This document shows positions 33,977-44,541 of a stretch of 64,000 nt of DNA, one piece after another. The stretch is from Trametes villosa (lineage: Eukaryota > Basidiomycota > Agaricomycetes > Polyporales > Polyporaceae): the NCBI GenBank assembly GCA_002964805.2, contig PUDQ02000032.1:868001-932000 (forward strand), read 5' to 3'. A program made the translations under genes and the position numbers. Position 1 is the stretch's first letter. Each line of letters begins with the position of its first letter. Under the pieces are notes generated by a model. That model saw only the letters and a list, made by a program, of their open reading frames with translations, did no database searches and was not told the DNA's origin.

Positions 33977-35914
33977 ATGTCCTCTGGAGCGCGCAAGCCT
34001 GCGGCACGTCTCCCGCGACCCGCCGCGCGGTACTGGAAGGGCAAGGCACCCAAGGGCGCCGATGCCGCCGACTCGGACTCGGATCTCGAGGAGGCAGAGG
34101 AGCAGGTGCCCGAGGAAGAGGGCGACGAGCTCATACGGGACGTCGGCGAAGACGATGAAGAGGAAGACGAGGATGGGCTGGAGGTGCGGAAGGGGACAGT
34201 GGGCAGGCAGGCGCGAGGCGCGATCAACGTCGCGTTGCGGGACGTGAACATCTCGCGGGACGGGAAGGTTATTGTGGCTGGGAAAGAGGAGTCGGGGAGG
34301 ACTGCCGCTGAGCTGGAAGAGGGTGCGTACATTTCAGGGCTCGCATTTCGTACGTGAACTCATGGGCGGTCAACATTACAGAGGAATCAGAAGAGGATGA
34401 AGAGGAAGCGGGGGAAGAGGAGGAGGAAGAGGTAAGACCTTTCCGGTCTGTGGTATGCTAACTAATGTTTCTCATCACTCTAGTCCAGCGAAGAGGAATC
34501 CGAGTCAGAAGAGGAGGAGAAGCCCAAGCTGCAGTTTCGTCCCGTCTTCGTGCCAAAGTGCGTTCGATTCCGGGAGTGTACCTTCTACGCGCTTACAGCG
34601 ACTGACTTGTGCTCTTGCAACCCATAGACGCGCTCGTGTAACAATTGCTGAGAAGGAGGCTCTCGCGGAGGACTCAGAGGAGGCCATCAAGCGGAAAGAG
34701 CAAGAGGCGGAGGAGCGCAGGAAAGCCAGCCACGACATGGTCGCGGAGAGCATTCGGAGAGAACTCCTCGAGAGTGAGTATTCTACGGCACGTCATCACG
34801 TTCACTGCTCATCCACTTATTTCCAGAGGAGAAAGAGGAGGAAGTGCCCGACGTTGACGACACAGACGGGCTCGACCCCGAAGGGGAGTTCGAGGCGTGG
34901 CGCCTGCGCGAGCTTGCGCGCATCAAGCGCGACAAAGAGGCCGCGCTTGCGCGTGAACTTGAGCGAGAAGAGATCGAGCGGCGGCGCGCGCTCCCGGAAG
35001 AGCAGCGGCTCAAGGAGGACTTGGAGCGTGCGGAGAAGCTGCGCGCCGAGAAGCCCAAGGGCGCGCAGAAATTCCTCCAGAAGTACTGGCACAAGGGCGC
35101 GTTCCACCAGGTGCGTTCTGTCTTTCTCCCCTAAGTGAATGCGTGTCTTACCCTACGGATGCGTGTGCGGTAGGATGACGAGGTGCTCAGGAAACACGAC
35201 TACACGGAGGCGACGGAGTCCACTATGGACGTTTCGCTCCTGCCCAAGGTTATGCAAGTCAAGAACTTCGGCAAGCGCGGCCGCACGAAGTACACCCATT
35301 TGCTCGACCAGGACACCACAGCCAGTACTGGTGGGTTCGGCGGTACAGGGTCTCTGAAGGCCGGTGGGACGTCTACAGCAGGCGGGGGGTGCTTCCTGTG
35401 CGGAGGGCCGCATCTCAAGAAAGGTTCGTACATCCTTTCACCAGTCAAACTCGGTCATACCTGACCCGTCATGGCTACCGTAGACTGTCCGCAAAATGCA
35501 CACCTGCCCCCTGGGCAAGCCGCCACAGGCGCGAACAGCGCACCAACCGGCACGCGTCAATGGGGCCCACGAGACGACAAGCGCGCCGCGCCGCGCCCCG
35601 ACGACCGCGACGACAGGCGCACATACGGGGACGCACGCGACCGACGGAGAGACGACGACGAGCGGCCGCGCGACCGCGACCGCGAACGCGCGATCGACAG
35701 GGAGCGGTTCTACCGAGACGACCGGGATCGGGCGCGGGACAAGTACGACGATCGGGACCGCCACCGGGACCGGGGTGGGCGGCGGTACTCGCGCTCGCGC
35801 TCGCCGCCGCAGAGGGATTGGAGCCGGAGGGAGGACTCCCGGCGGGAGCGGCGGCGGTCGAGGTCGCGCTCGCTCGACCGGCCGCGGGAGGAGAAGCGAC
35901 GGCGGGTGGACTGA
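33977..35914 (+). CDS. mfap1: Spliceosomal protein MFAP1-like, with extra zinc knuckle and RD-rich tail
   Basis: Exons 33977-34322, 34382-34431, 34484-34557, 34628-34773, 34827-35110, 35174-35423 and 35484-35914 give 526 residues. The first part is acidic and coiled-coil-rich. The MFAP1 core is clear: [30 protein letters not shown] and [20 protein letters not shown]. Family knowledge: MFAP1 is a component of the spliceosomal B complex that contacts Prp38. After the core, where human MFAP1 ends, comes a [13 protein letters not shown] zinc-knuckle-like motif (Cx2Cx3Hx4C, split by the last intron) and then an Arg/Asp- and Ser/Arg-rich tail typical of splicing factors. A MITE sits just upstream. 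Confidence 0.9.
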
Positions 35915-36092
35915 TGATTTGGATGTTTGTTGTATTGTCTTGGTCGATCTACTGCTGCTATCCAGGCTGATTAAGAATGTGCATGAAGGTCACAAGGCAT
36001 GCAGGGTAAGTCCGTGGATGGCGATGAACCCCACAAGCTCTGCCGAAAATCAGAAAAAATCATGCTATCGAAGCCTCAGAACTCACCCCTGC

Positions 36093-37991
36093 CTAGCTCT
36101 TGGATGTAGCGATTGGCCAGTGCGGCGGCAGACGGTATGCGGGCTGGTAAGCTGACGGGATCTCCCAATAGTCCTCCGCCCCGTCCACATTCCAGATATC
36201 ACGTTGAACGAATGGCCGGACGTCCTCTCCGCTCGCAAGCTCGACGACGTCAACAAACTTCCCCATGCGCGGCAAGATGGATTGGAACGCGGTATCCCAG
36301 TGCTGCTGCTCCACCTCGAGCGCGTGAGGGTCTTTCGTGGAAGTCCACCACTGCTGCAGCGCAAGACGGCGCAGCCGCTGGCCCCTGCCGGCGCGCGCTT
36401 TCAGCATAGCAGCCATCTCCGCAGGACAGGTGCTCTTCGTGTTCTTCGTGCCGTACAACAGGACGAGGGTTTGCAGTCGCGGACAGCTTGCAGGGTTGCT
36501 CAGGGCCGCGCAGGCCGCGCGGGCGTTGACCTGGGTGTGCGGACTGTGCCCGCGCTCGATGATAATCGTCAGGTGCTCCAAGGCGTGCGCCCTAGAGAGG
36601 ACCTGGACGAAGGCGTCCTCCTTGTCGTCTATCCTCATCGCCAGCCTCCGGATGGACGGTAGCACGTCCAGACGTTCCAGGCCGGACATGAACGATCGCC
36701 AGCAGGTGTCGTCGCCGACATCTATGACCTGGTCTCTGCCCTGGATCCAGAGGCCGGACCTGGGGCCTTCGACAACGAGAAAGAGGGCATCCTCGTCCAT
36801 GGTGAGCTGAGCGGAACTGCAGCTCGCCGCAAAGCCCGGCGAAGCCGTGCGCGGCGAAAAGTCGGCCTCCATGGGGGATGTGCGCTCGAGTGCGTCCAGG
36901 CGCACGATTGCGGTGTCTGGGAGTGCCAAGAAGGAGAGGAGGTACAGTGCGCTGGCCATGTTGCTTTGGACGCACGTTAGCGCGCGCAAGGAGCTGAGAA
37001 GGATGGGCTTCGGTGGAGAGCCGTGGTAGGACAGATCTTCCTCGAAGTAATCCATGTGCGTGAGATGGAGATACTGGAGAGCAGGCGTCTGTATAAGCAA
37101 GAACGCCAGTTCATAGATATCGTGTGATTCCGCATCCTCCCTGGAGTCACTCGGCCAGCCGAGGTGGAGGTGCGTGATGTCGGGGAAGTGGTACTCCGGG
37201 CGCCATGAAGGAGCGGGGATGAGGGCCAAGGCTTTGAGATGTGATACGGGATGCCCGAACGCCATCTGGCCGGGCGGCACGTCTGCCCTGGAAGTGCGCC
37301 ATATGCCCCTTACGGTGACGCATTTCAACAGAGGAAGGCCGAGCACCGAGCGCAGTAGGGGCACGATCGACGTGATACTATCGTTGATGAGGATATCCAG
37401 CCGGCGCAAACGCGATCCGCACTGCGCGAGCACTGTCGTGTTGAGGCGGGACGCGTCCACCACTACGGAAAGCGGCATGAGTTGGGAGCGAGACACGAAC
37501 GCCTCCAGTTGCGCGGCATGCCGATCGTCCACGCGGGTCCAGAGAGCGGGGGTGTTGAAAGCGACAGACCGCCAGTGATGGCAAACATGGGTGAGGGTAA
37601 GTAGCGGGGCTGTATGCACAACTTGCTTGTACGGATCCTGCAGGCTGTACGCAGAGCAATTTTCGGGGAGTTGCATGAACGATGCGAAGATCCGGCTGAG
37701 GAGTTCCGGCGGCAGCTTCGCGACCGGACGGAGCGTGTACAGATGTCGGCGGAGCTGAACGAGGACATGCGTTAGGGTGGCATCGGCAGACAACAGCTAG
37801 GGGCGGATGGTTAATTGGGCTTCTGAACACCGATGCTGTCGACGCACGTCTTCCTGTCTACACGTATGAGTTTTAGCGTTCGACATTCGATTAGTTCCCA
37901 GTTTAACCAACCTGGTACCCTGTACGTCACGCACGAATGCATGCTCCAGGCCTGCAACGAGCTCGGTGAAACCTGGCTCACTGTTCGACAT
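36093..37991 (-). CDS. F-box/LRR-like protein, tandem family paralogue 4
   Basis: Exons 37991-37912 (80 nt), micro-exon 37857-37848 (RQED junction) and 37796-36093 give 597 residues. F-box LPPELLSRIFASFMQL and LTHVCHHWRSVAFNTPALW. Leucine-rich segments include LLSSLRALTCVQSNMASALYLLSFL. The C-terminal signature is DIWNVDGAEDYWEIPSAYQ. It is most similar to paralogue 3 and opens the second F-box array, all four members on the minus strand. MFAP1 converges on it with a spacer of about 180 bp. No family hairpin was seen downstream. Confidence 0.82.
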
Positions 37992-38192
37992 GGTGGTTCG
38001 GGCAGCGAACGATGCCAATGACTCAGGATTAGTGTTTGTGATCATCGATTAGCTTCCATAGATGTCGCATAGGCGTGTGAAACTAGGCTAAGCATTTACT
38101 GCGGTACCTGCGCGTGAAAGCGTTGTTAGCACCGGGGAGCTAGATACTGCCCTCGCAGACGTACGCAAGCAAAAGCCAGGGACTCACATGTT

Positions 38193-40096
38193 CTACTCCC
38201 ATGGAATGCGGTACGAGGGCTGGTCGTTCTCCGACATCTCCCAATAATCCTCAAAACCACCCACTTTCCACATCTCCCTCATGTCGACGAGCGGCGTGCA
38301 CAGCAGCGGCTCCGGCTCCTTGTCGTCCAACACTTCTACGCGCGCAACGTACTGCCTGAGCAGGGCCAGAGGCTCCTCGAACGGCTTGAGGAGCTCAGCG
38401 CGCGGCGTGGCGGACTCCCAGTAAGGCTGCAAGGCAAAGCGGCGGAGCGGCTTGCCCAAGCGTGCGCGAGCTTGTACCATATCCAGCGCCGTGTCCGAAT
38501 CTGCCGAGCCCGGAAGCCAGAAATCGCGCGTGGTCGCACCCCAGACCTCCACGCCGAGGAATTCCAGTTCCGGGCAGAGGAGAGGTTCTCTCCCGAGGGC
38601 GATGTAGACATCGCTGACCAACAACCAGCACCGCTGATCGTCGAGTTCCAGCAGCCCCGGGTTGATGAACACTGCAAGCCCTGTGAGACCAGACATGTGC
38701 GGCAAGAGGTCCGGAACTGTGTATGGCTCGGTGACGGAGGCGTATAGCGTGTTGATGTGGTGGAGGGGAAGCATGGTGTGTAGCGTAGAGACCCAGTCCG
38801 TCCAGATTTCTTCCTCGAGTATGCTGGTCCCTCGGATCCATAGACCTGACCGCGGGCCTTCCGCTACTAGATGGAGCTCCCTGTCGTCGACTATCAGGTT
38901 CAAAGTTGTGAAGCTTGCGAGGAGGCGCTCTGAAGGTACCCGCCGCGGGTGGATCGAATTCGCCCCCGCGTGATGGCAGAGCAGGTCGTCAAGGCGCACC
39001 AGGGCATCTTCCGGGAGTTCCAGGTGCTCGAACAGCAGAAGCGCGGCGGCGAAGTCACTTGAATGGCAGGTGAATGCGCGAAGAGAGTTTAGAACAACTC
39101 GATTTGAACGCGCGAGGGCCATCGTAGATGCCGGCAGGAGCCCCGAGATGTGGCAGTATTGGAGGATCGGAGTGTTCGAGAGGAGAGCTGTTAGGTGTTG
39201 TATGATCTCGGGGCATATCATACGGCGGCCAAAGTCCGACAGATGGAGGTGGGTGAGGTGTGGGAATTGGTTTCCGGGGAGCCACATATACACCCGTTGC
39301 AGACCGAATGCTTTCAGGTGAGAGATGGGCTGGTCGAAGAGGAGAGGGGTGCGCGTATCGGTGTCGTTCTGTACGAACTCGCCTTCGCAAGAGACGGTGA
39401 GGCATTCTAGGAGAGGTGCTTTAAACTGGAGGTGTGTCGGGAGATTTACCCAACGCGGGTATTCCGCGATGTGTAGCTGCCGGAAGCGATGGCCCTGCTC
39501 CTTCAAAAGCTGATCCAGACGATCTATGTCCTGGGTGACCAGATGGAGGAAGAGTGGCAGGGATTTAGAGCGCTCTAGGAATGCCTCGAGCTGGGCATGG
39601 ACATGATTGTCGACGCGGACCCAGAGAAACGGCATCTTGAGCAGGATGGCCCGCCATTTGCTGGAGACGTGGGTCAAAGTCAGGAGCGGGCGCGTCCTAA
39701 CGCGGCTTATTCCCCTCCTTTGAGGGCTGAGCGAGCAGAAGCGCCCCGAATGAGGAATGACTTCACGGAAGATCATGCCCAGGATTTCCGGCGGGAGGAC
39801 GTCGATCGGCGCCAGAGCATTGACGCGGTGACGAAGCTCGACGAGTACTTGGGTGAGAACAGAGTCTGATCGTACAAGCTGCGGGGGCCGAATCAGTTAT
39901 CTTGAGTAGCTCAGGACTGATCTAACGTTGACGCACGTCTTGGCGCCTAGGAACTAACTCAGTACGAGTAACTCAAGCATTAATGTGAGACGGCCTGAAA
40001 ATACCTTGCGGGCAGCGAGTCTCGGAGAAGGGCATCTTGCATAAGATCAACTAGGTGGGTGAATGGACTGTTTTCTCCGGGCGTGTCCGCGGCCAT
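38193..40096 (-). CDS. F-box/LRR-like protein, tandem family paralogue 5
   Basis: Exons 40096-40005 (92 nt), micro-exon 39946-39937 (RRQD junction) and 39878-38193 give 595 residues. The F-box, LPPEILGMIFREVIPH and LTHVSSKWRAILLKMPFLW, falls partly upstream of the first long-ORF ATG at 39776, so that ATG is not the real start. It is closest to paralogue 1 (shared EYPRWVNLPTHLQFKAPLLECLTVS-type block; both first exons 92 nt). The C-terminal signature is MWKVGGFEDYWEMSENDQ. Frame is intact. Expected SCF receptor. Confidence 0.82.
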
Positions 40097-40349
40097 TTGC
40101 GTACTACTATGTTCTCAAATCTAGGGAAAGTGTATGAATGCACATCAGCATATGATGGTAATTGTGTACTATGCGACGATCCAAGTTGCATCATGCACGA
40201 AAGGGAACATGCAAGCCGAACGTACCGGGTTCCAGTATTCTTAACTCGCGTGCACTTGAGCCTCTGCAGCGACGAGGAGTATCCTTGTGATGAATCGAGG
40301 CTGTTGAATCCACAGAACCTTTGTGTCACGGAGATTTTGCGAGGAGGCG

Positions 40350-40405
40350 GAGCTACTATTTGTACATGTTAGATCCAGAGGCCTTTGCCAAACATACGCA
40401 AGCAA
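40350..40405 (-). repeat. F-box 3' hairpin element, copy after paralogue 6
   Basis: On the minus strand it reads CAAAGGCCTCTGGATCTAAC between arms TTGCGTATG and ACATGTACAAA. It starts about 95 bp beyond the paralogue 6 stop codon, in the same orientation relative to the gene as the copy after paralogue 1. Confidence 0.7.
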
Positions 40406-40500
40406 CGCCAGCAAAATCCCAGCTGATCCTAGCGGCAATGTCCTTGATTGGCCTGACGCAGTACTCGGTACATCGACGGGTTATTTTACGACTAGAACGT

Positions 40501-42518
40501 TCAGTCCCATGGTATAGAATACTCCGGCATCTCGGCGACAGGCGACAAACCCCAATACTCCTCGACCCCATCCACATTCCACATATCTCTCATCTTGAAC
40601 GGGCATAGCACAGACTCGCTATCCTGCACCAACTTTACGTGCGCAACGTGGGCGTTGAAATCTGCAATGGTGCTCGCAAAGGCGTCCAACAGTTTCGAAT
40701 GGCATTCGGGACCGTCGTCACAACGCGGCTGTATCGCGAGGCACTGCAGCGGCTTTCCCGCCTCCGCGCGAGCCTCCGCCATCCGCAATGCGTAGCCTTT
40801 GCTCAGCGATGGTGCGCCCGGTGCGCAGAAGTCCTTGAATATCTCGCTCGGCAGGTCTATTGCAAGGCCTTCCAGTTTCGGGCAGCAGAGCGCCCCACCC
40901 GCCGAGTCCGCGAGGGCGCGGTACAGCCGGCTGAGCAAGGCTCAGCACGGCTGCCACTCGCAGAGCTGGGCGGTGCCTGGTTGGATGCGCACGGCGAGCT
41001 CCACGAGATCGGGCAGCTGGGGTAGCAGCGCGGGGAGGATCGTCGCGTCCAGCACGGAGATGTGCAGCGTCTTGATGGAGGCGAGGGGCAGCATCTCGTG
41101 CAGCCTGGTAATCCACGGCGACCAGAAATTTTCCGTGTGATCGTCAGGGTCCCCCTTCATGGTGTCCGCCCTTACCCAGAGCCCCGACCGCGGGCCCTGC
41201 GCTACGACGTGGAGCGCATGCGCGTCTGCGAACACCTCCAGGTGGTTGAAGCTCGCGACAAAGCTCTGCGAAGGCAGCGCGCGAGGCAAGTGGCCTTCCT
41301 CCGAGTTCGGATCGTAGTGGAGTAACCCATCCAGACGCACAAGGACATCCTCGGGAAGCTCCAGTAGCTCGAGCAACCGAAGCGAGGCGGCCAAGTCGCT
41401 GTTGAGGCATGTAAGGGAGCGGAGCGACGTGAGGGCGATCGGCGTGTCGACAGCCCAGGTGTTCACCGAATCAGGGTATAAGTCGGACAGATGCAGGTGC
41501 CTCAAAACCGGGGTAGCTGATAAGATGGAGGTCAGGTAATGGATGGCGTCCTCGTTGTGTGTGCGTTCGTGGAAGGGGGAGAGATAGAGGTGCGTGAGGT
41601 GGGGGAATGTATCGCCTGGAATGGCCGTACAGATCGGCTGAAGCGCGAGGGCTTTCAGCAAACAGACGCCGTGGACATTATTGATAGCCTCGTGCTGGTA
41701 GTCCCAGAGCCGATCGCAGTCAGACGAGACCGTTAGGCAGTCGAGGTTGGGCAGAAGATCGGTCGGAGGGCAGTGCTCTCGGATCACTCTATGCTGTTCC
41801 ACGTAATCGAGCCTCCGAACACGGTGGCCGTGTTTCTCCAGCAGCTGTTCCACGCGCGCGGTAGGGCGGACAGGTAGATGTAGAGTCAGAGGCATCGAGG
41901 CCGAGCGTTCCAAATACGCTTCCAGCCGCTCGACGTTGCGATTGTCGACGTGCGTCCAGAGAGTGGGCGTCTTGAGGGCGATGGCGCGCCACCGCCTCGA
42001 CACACTGGTGAGAGCGTGGACCTGGCGCAGAGATGGGATGCGCTCGACAGCTTTCCAGCAGCTCCAGAAGGTGCGGTCGTCAGATGCCTGGACGACGAAC
42101 TCGAAGATGTAGCGGAAGATCTCTGGCGGGAGCCTGTCGATCGATGCGAGCGCGTTGAAGCGGTGTCGGACGTCTGCAAGCACTAGCGTAAGGGCGGCGT
42201 TCGAGTGTGCCAGCTACGAGGGGCATAGTACTTGAGCACAAGTGTGTCAGAAGGAGTAGAATAATAGACGTACATCGTCGCGTCTATGAAGTTCGTCAGC
42301 ATAGAGTAGTCAAACACAAGATATGGTATCATACCTCTGACTCAGCTCATCCCGCTGTAGAGCCTCTGGCAGTAGCGCGAGCAGTTCGCGAAAAGAAGGT
42401 TCTTCTGCGGGCGTCGTCACCGTACTGCGAGGTACTACCTGCTCGAACGGAACTCTGGGTCAGTGCTGTACTCCGGAGTAGTCGCCGTCTTGGTATACTA
42501 AGCACGTACCTGACCCAT
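40501..42518 (-). pseudogene. F-box/LRR-like paralogue 6 with an in-frame TGA
   Basis: Exons 42518-42510 (9 nt, MGQ), 42438-42335, micro-exon 42283-42274 (RRDD junction) and 42213-40501 form one frame of 612 codons interrupted only by a TGA at 40944-40942. At that position paralogues 1 and 5 have Trp in a CW(A/L)L context, so a single TGG-to-TGA change explains it. Downstream the frame continues through ALADSAGGALCCPKLEGL to MWNVDGVEEYWGLSP. F-box LPPEIFRYIFEFVVQ and LTSVSRRWRAIALKTPTLW are intact. It may be a young pseudogene, a truncated 450-residue protein, or a read-through or edited transcript. Paralogue 7 has the same 9-nt first exon. Confidence 0.75.
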
Positions 42519-43130
42519 CGGCTACTATCTTGGGGGCAAAATGATGGAGAATATGGGGCGGTGGTGGTGGATATGTCGTCGAGACGTCAGGCGTGAGGAT
42601 GGGGCGTTATAAGCAACAGAGCGGGCTCCATCTTATAGGATGCGGCGGGATCAGCCCTGCAGTCTCAACGCAAGGATATTTGGTATCGAATGTACGCGGC
42701 ACAATGTGAGATGTGGCGTGGTGACGACTCCCTAGAAAACGGAGAGTTCAATCAAGGCGAAGATCCTTTAGCACGCCGAGCGTTCCTCGATGGTCAAAGA
42801 ACTCACAAGTTCCGCTTACAACTGTCCCCACCCGACGCTCACTCCGCTCGCAAACGGGAATAAAAGAACACATTGTAAGTAGCCTCGATTAGAGGCTTGA
42901 AAGTTGAAAGCAGCCTCATGAATCGACGTGGCCCTGCTACTATTTGTGCGTGTTATATTCAGAGGCCTTTGCCAAGCACGCGCATACAACTTTGCTATGA
43001 AAATATATCCGTGGTACAGTGTAAACCCGCCAAGCTGTAGTCAAGGATGGTGTAATACAAAACGATACATATCCAACGATCAGTTCCACGGGAGCAGATA
43101 TCGCGGCCTCTCGGCGGACGACAGCTCCCA
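42519..43130. other. Intergenic region carrying the 3' hairpin of F-box paralogue 7
   Basis: Promoter of paralogue 6 and 3' flank of the paralogue 7 back part. Apart from the hairpin element at 42938-42993, no gene or repeat was seen. Confidence 0.5.
42938..42993 (-). repeat. F-box 3' hairpin element, copy after paralogue 7 back part
   Basis: Minus-strand core CAAAGGCCTCTGAATATAAC between arms TTGTATGCGCGTG and CACGCACAAAT, about 140 bp beyond the (premature) stop of the paralogue 7 back part. Confidence 0.7.
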
Positions 43131-44540
43131 TTACTCCTCCGCTCCGTCCACATTCCACATATCCCTCATCTTGAAACTTGAGCGCAGCGCAGGGTCGTCG
43201 TTTCCCGCCACCTCGACGTGTGCGACGTGCTCCTCGAGCACAGCGAGAGTACTCGCGAATGTGTCCAAAGTCTCCGGATTGTGTTCGAGGGCACCGGCGT
43301 CACAACGCAGTTGCAGCGCTAGGCGACGTAGCGGCTTTCCTGCCTCCGCGCGAGCCTTCGCCATCCGCAACGCGTGGCCGCTGCTCGCCGAGGGCGTGTC
43401 AGGTAGGACCAAGCCCTCGTAGATCTCGTTCGGGAGGTCCATCATCGCGAGGGACTGCAGTTCTGGGCAACAAAGAGCCCCGCCAACCGAGTCCGCAAGT
43501 GCGTGACAGAGCCCTTGGAGCACCCCCGCGCACAGCTCTACAGAGGTTTGCGGGAGATCCTGTTGGAAGCGCACGATGAGCTCGACAAGACCGGGAAGTC
43601 GGGGCAATAGCTCGGGCAGGATTGCGGCGTCAAGGCTAGAGATGTGTAGCGTCTTGACGGAGGTAAGGGGCAACATCTCATGCAGCGCACAAACCCACGC
43701 TGACCAGAATGGTGCGCGGGCGCGGGCGTGGTCCTCGTAGGTGAACGGTACAGTATCCGCCTGTATCCAGAGCCCGGAACGTGGGCCTTCGGCCACTACG
43801 TGGAGCGTACGCATGCCCGTGACCACCTCCAAGTGTGTGAAGCTCGCGACGAAGCGTTGCGAAGGCAGGGGGCGAGGGAGATGTCCTTCCCTTTGAGGTT
43901 CCTCACCCTCATACCATTGACGGAGGTCATCCAGGCGTACCAGGACGTCTTCGGGAAGCTCGAGCAGCTCTAGCAACCGAAGCGCAGCGGCCATGTCGCT
44001 GCTCAGGCACGTGAGGGAGCGAAGCGATGGGAGGGCAATTGGCGTCACGGTAGAGGCAGCCCATGTGTTGACTGAATCAGGGTATAACCCCGAGAAATGC
44101 AGATGTTGTAGGACCGGGGTGATCGAGAGGAGCGATGTCATGTAGTACATCGCATCGTCGATTATTGCGCGTTCGTGGAAGCGCGAGAGGTAGAGATGTG
44201 TGAGGTGCGGGAAAGACGTGCCGGGGATAAGCACGCAGAGAGGCTGGAGCGCGAGCATGCCGATAGTGCGTGTGGCGTCGTGCTCTTCGTTTTCCACCCG
44301 GTCACAGTCTGAAGCGACCGCCGTGAGGCAGTCGAGTTTGGGCAAAAACCTGTCCGGAACGCAGTCTCCATCAGATGTGAGTTGCTCCACAAAGTCGAGC
44401 CTCCGAACGCGGTGGCCGGCGTGTTTCTTGAGCAACTGCAGCGTGCGCGCGGTGAGCGGGGCGGGCAGATGCAGAGTCACCGTCATCGAGCCTGAGCGGT
44501 CCAGATACGCTTCCAGACGCTCGTCGCTGCGATTGTCGGC
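43131..44540 (-). pseudogene. F-box paralogue 7, back part (cut at its 5' side by the inversion)
   Basis: Open frame from the breakpoint at 44540, beginning ADNRSDERLEAYLDRSGSM, to a TAA at 43133-43131. It lacks the F-box, which lies at 56218-56804 on the plus strand. Leucine-rich segments are well kept (FPHLTHLYLSRF, LPSLRSLTCLSSDMAAALRLLELLEL). The TAA replaces the Tyr of the family signature: MWNVDGAEE is followed by TAA and then TGG, where paralogues read EEYW. About 16 C-terminal residues are therefore lost as well. The part upstream in this orientation belongs to ABC transporter B. Most similar to paralogue 6. Confidence 0.85.
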
Positions 44541-44541
44541 T
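44540..44541. other. Left breakpoint of the 12.26-kb inversion
   Basis: Left of this point lies minus-strand F-box coding sequence (...GATTGTCGG); right of it lies plus-strand ABC transporter coding sequence (CTTAGCGGAGGGCAG = LSGGQ). The two halves join with no filler sequence. One base (C/G) is ambiguous. Confidence 0.85.

Noticed and set aside
40939..40965. A mini-intron removing the TGA in F-box paralogue 6
   Set aside because: Any GT-AG pair around the stop would be under 30 nt, far below the smallest introns in the window.
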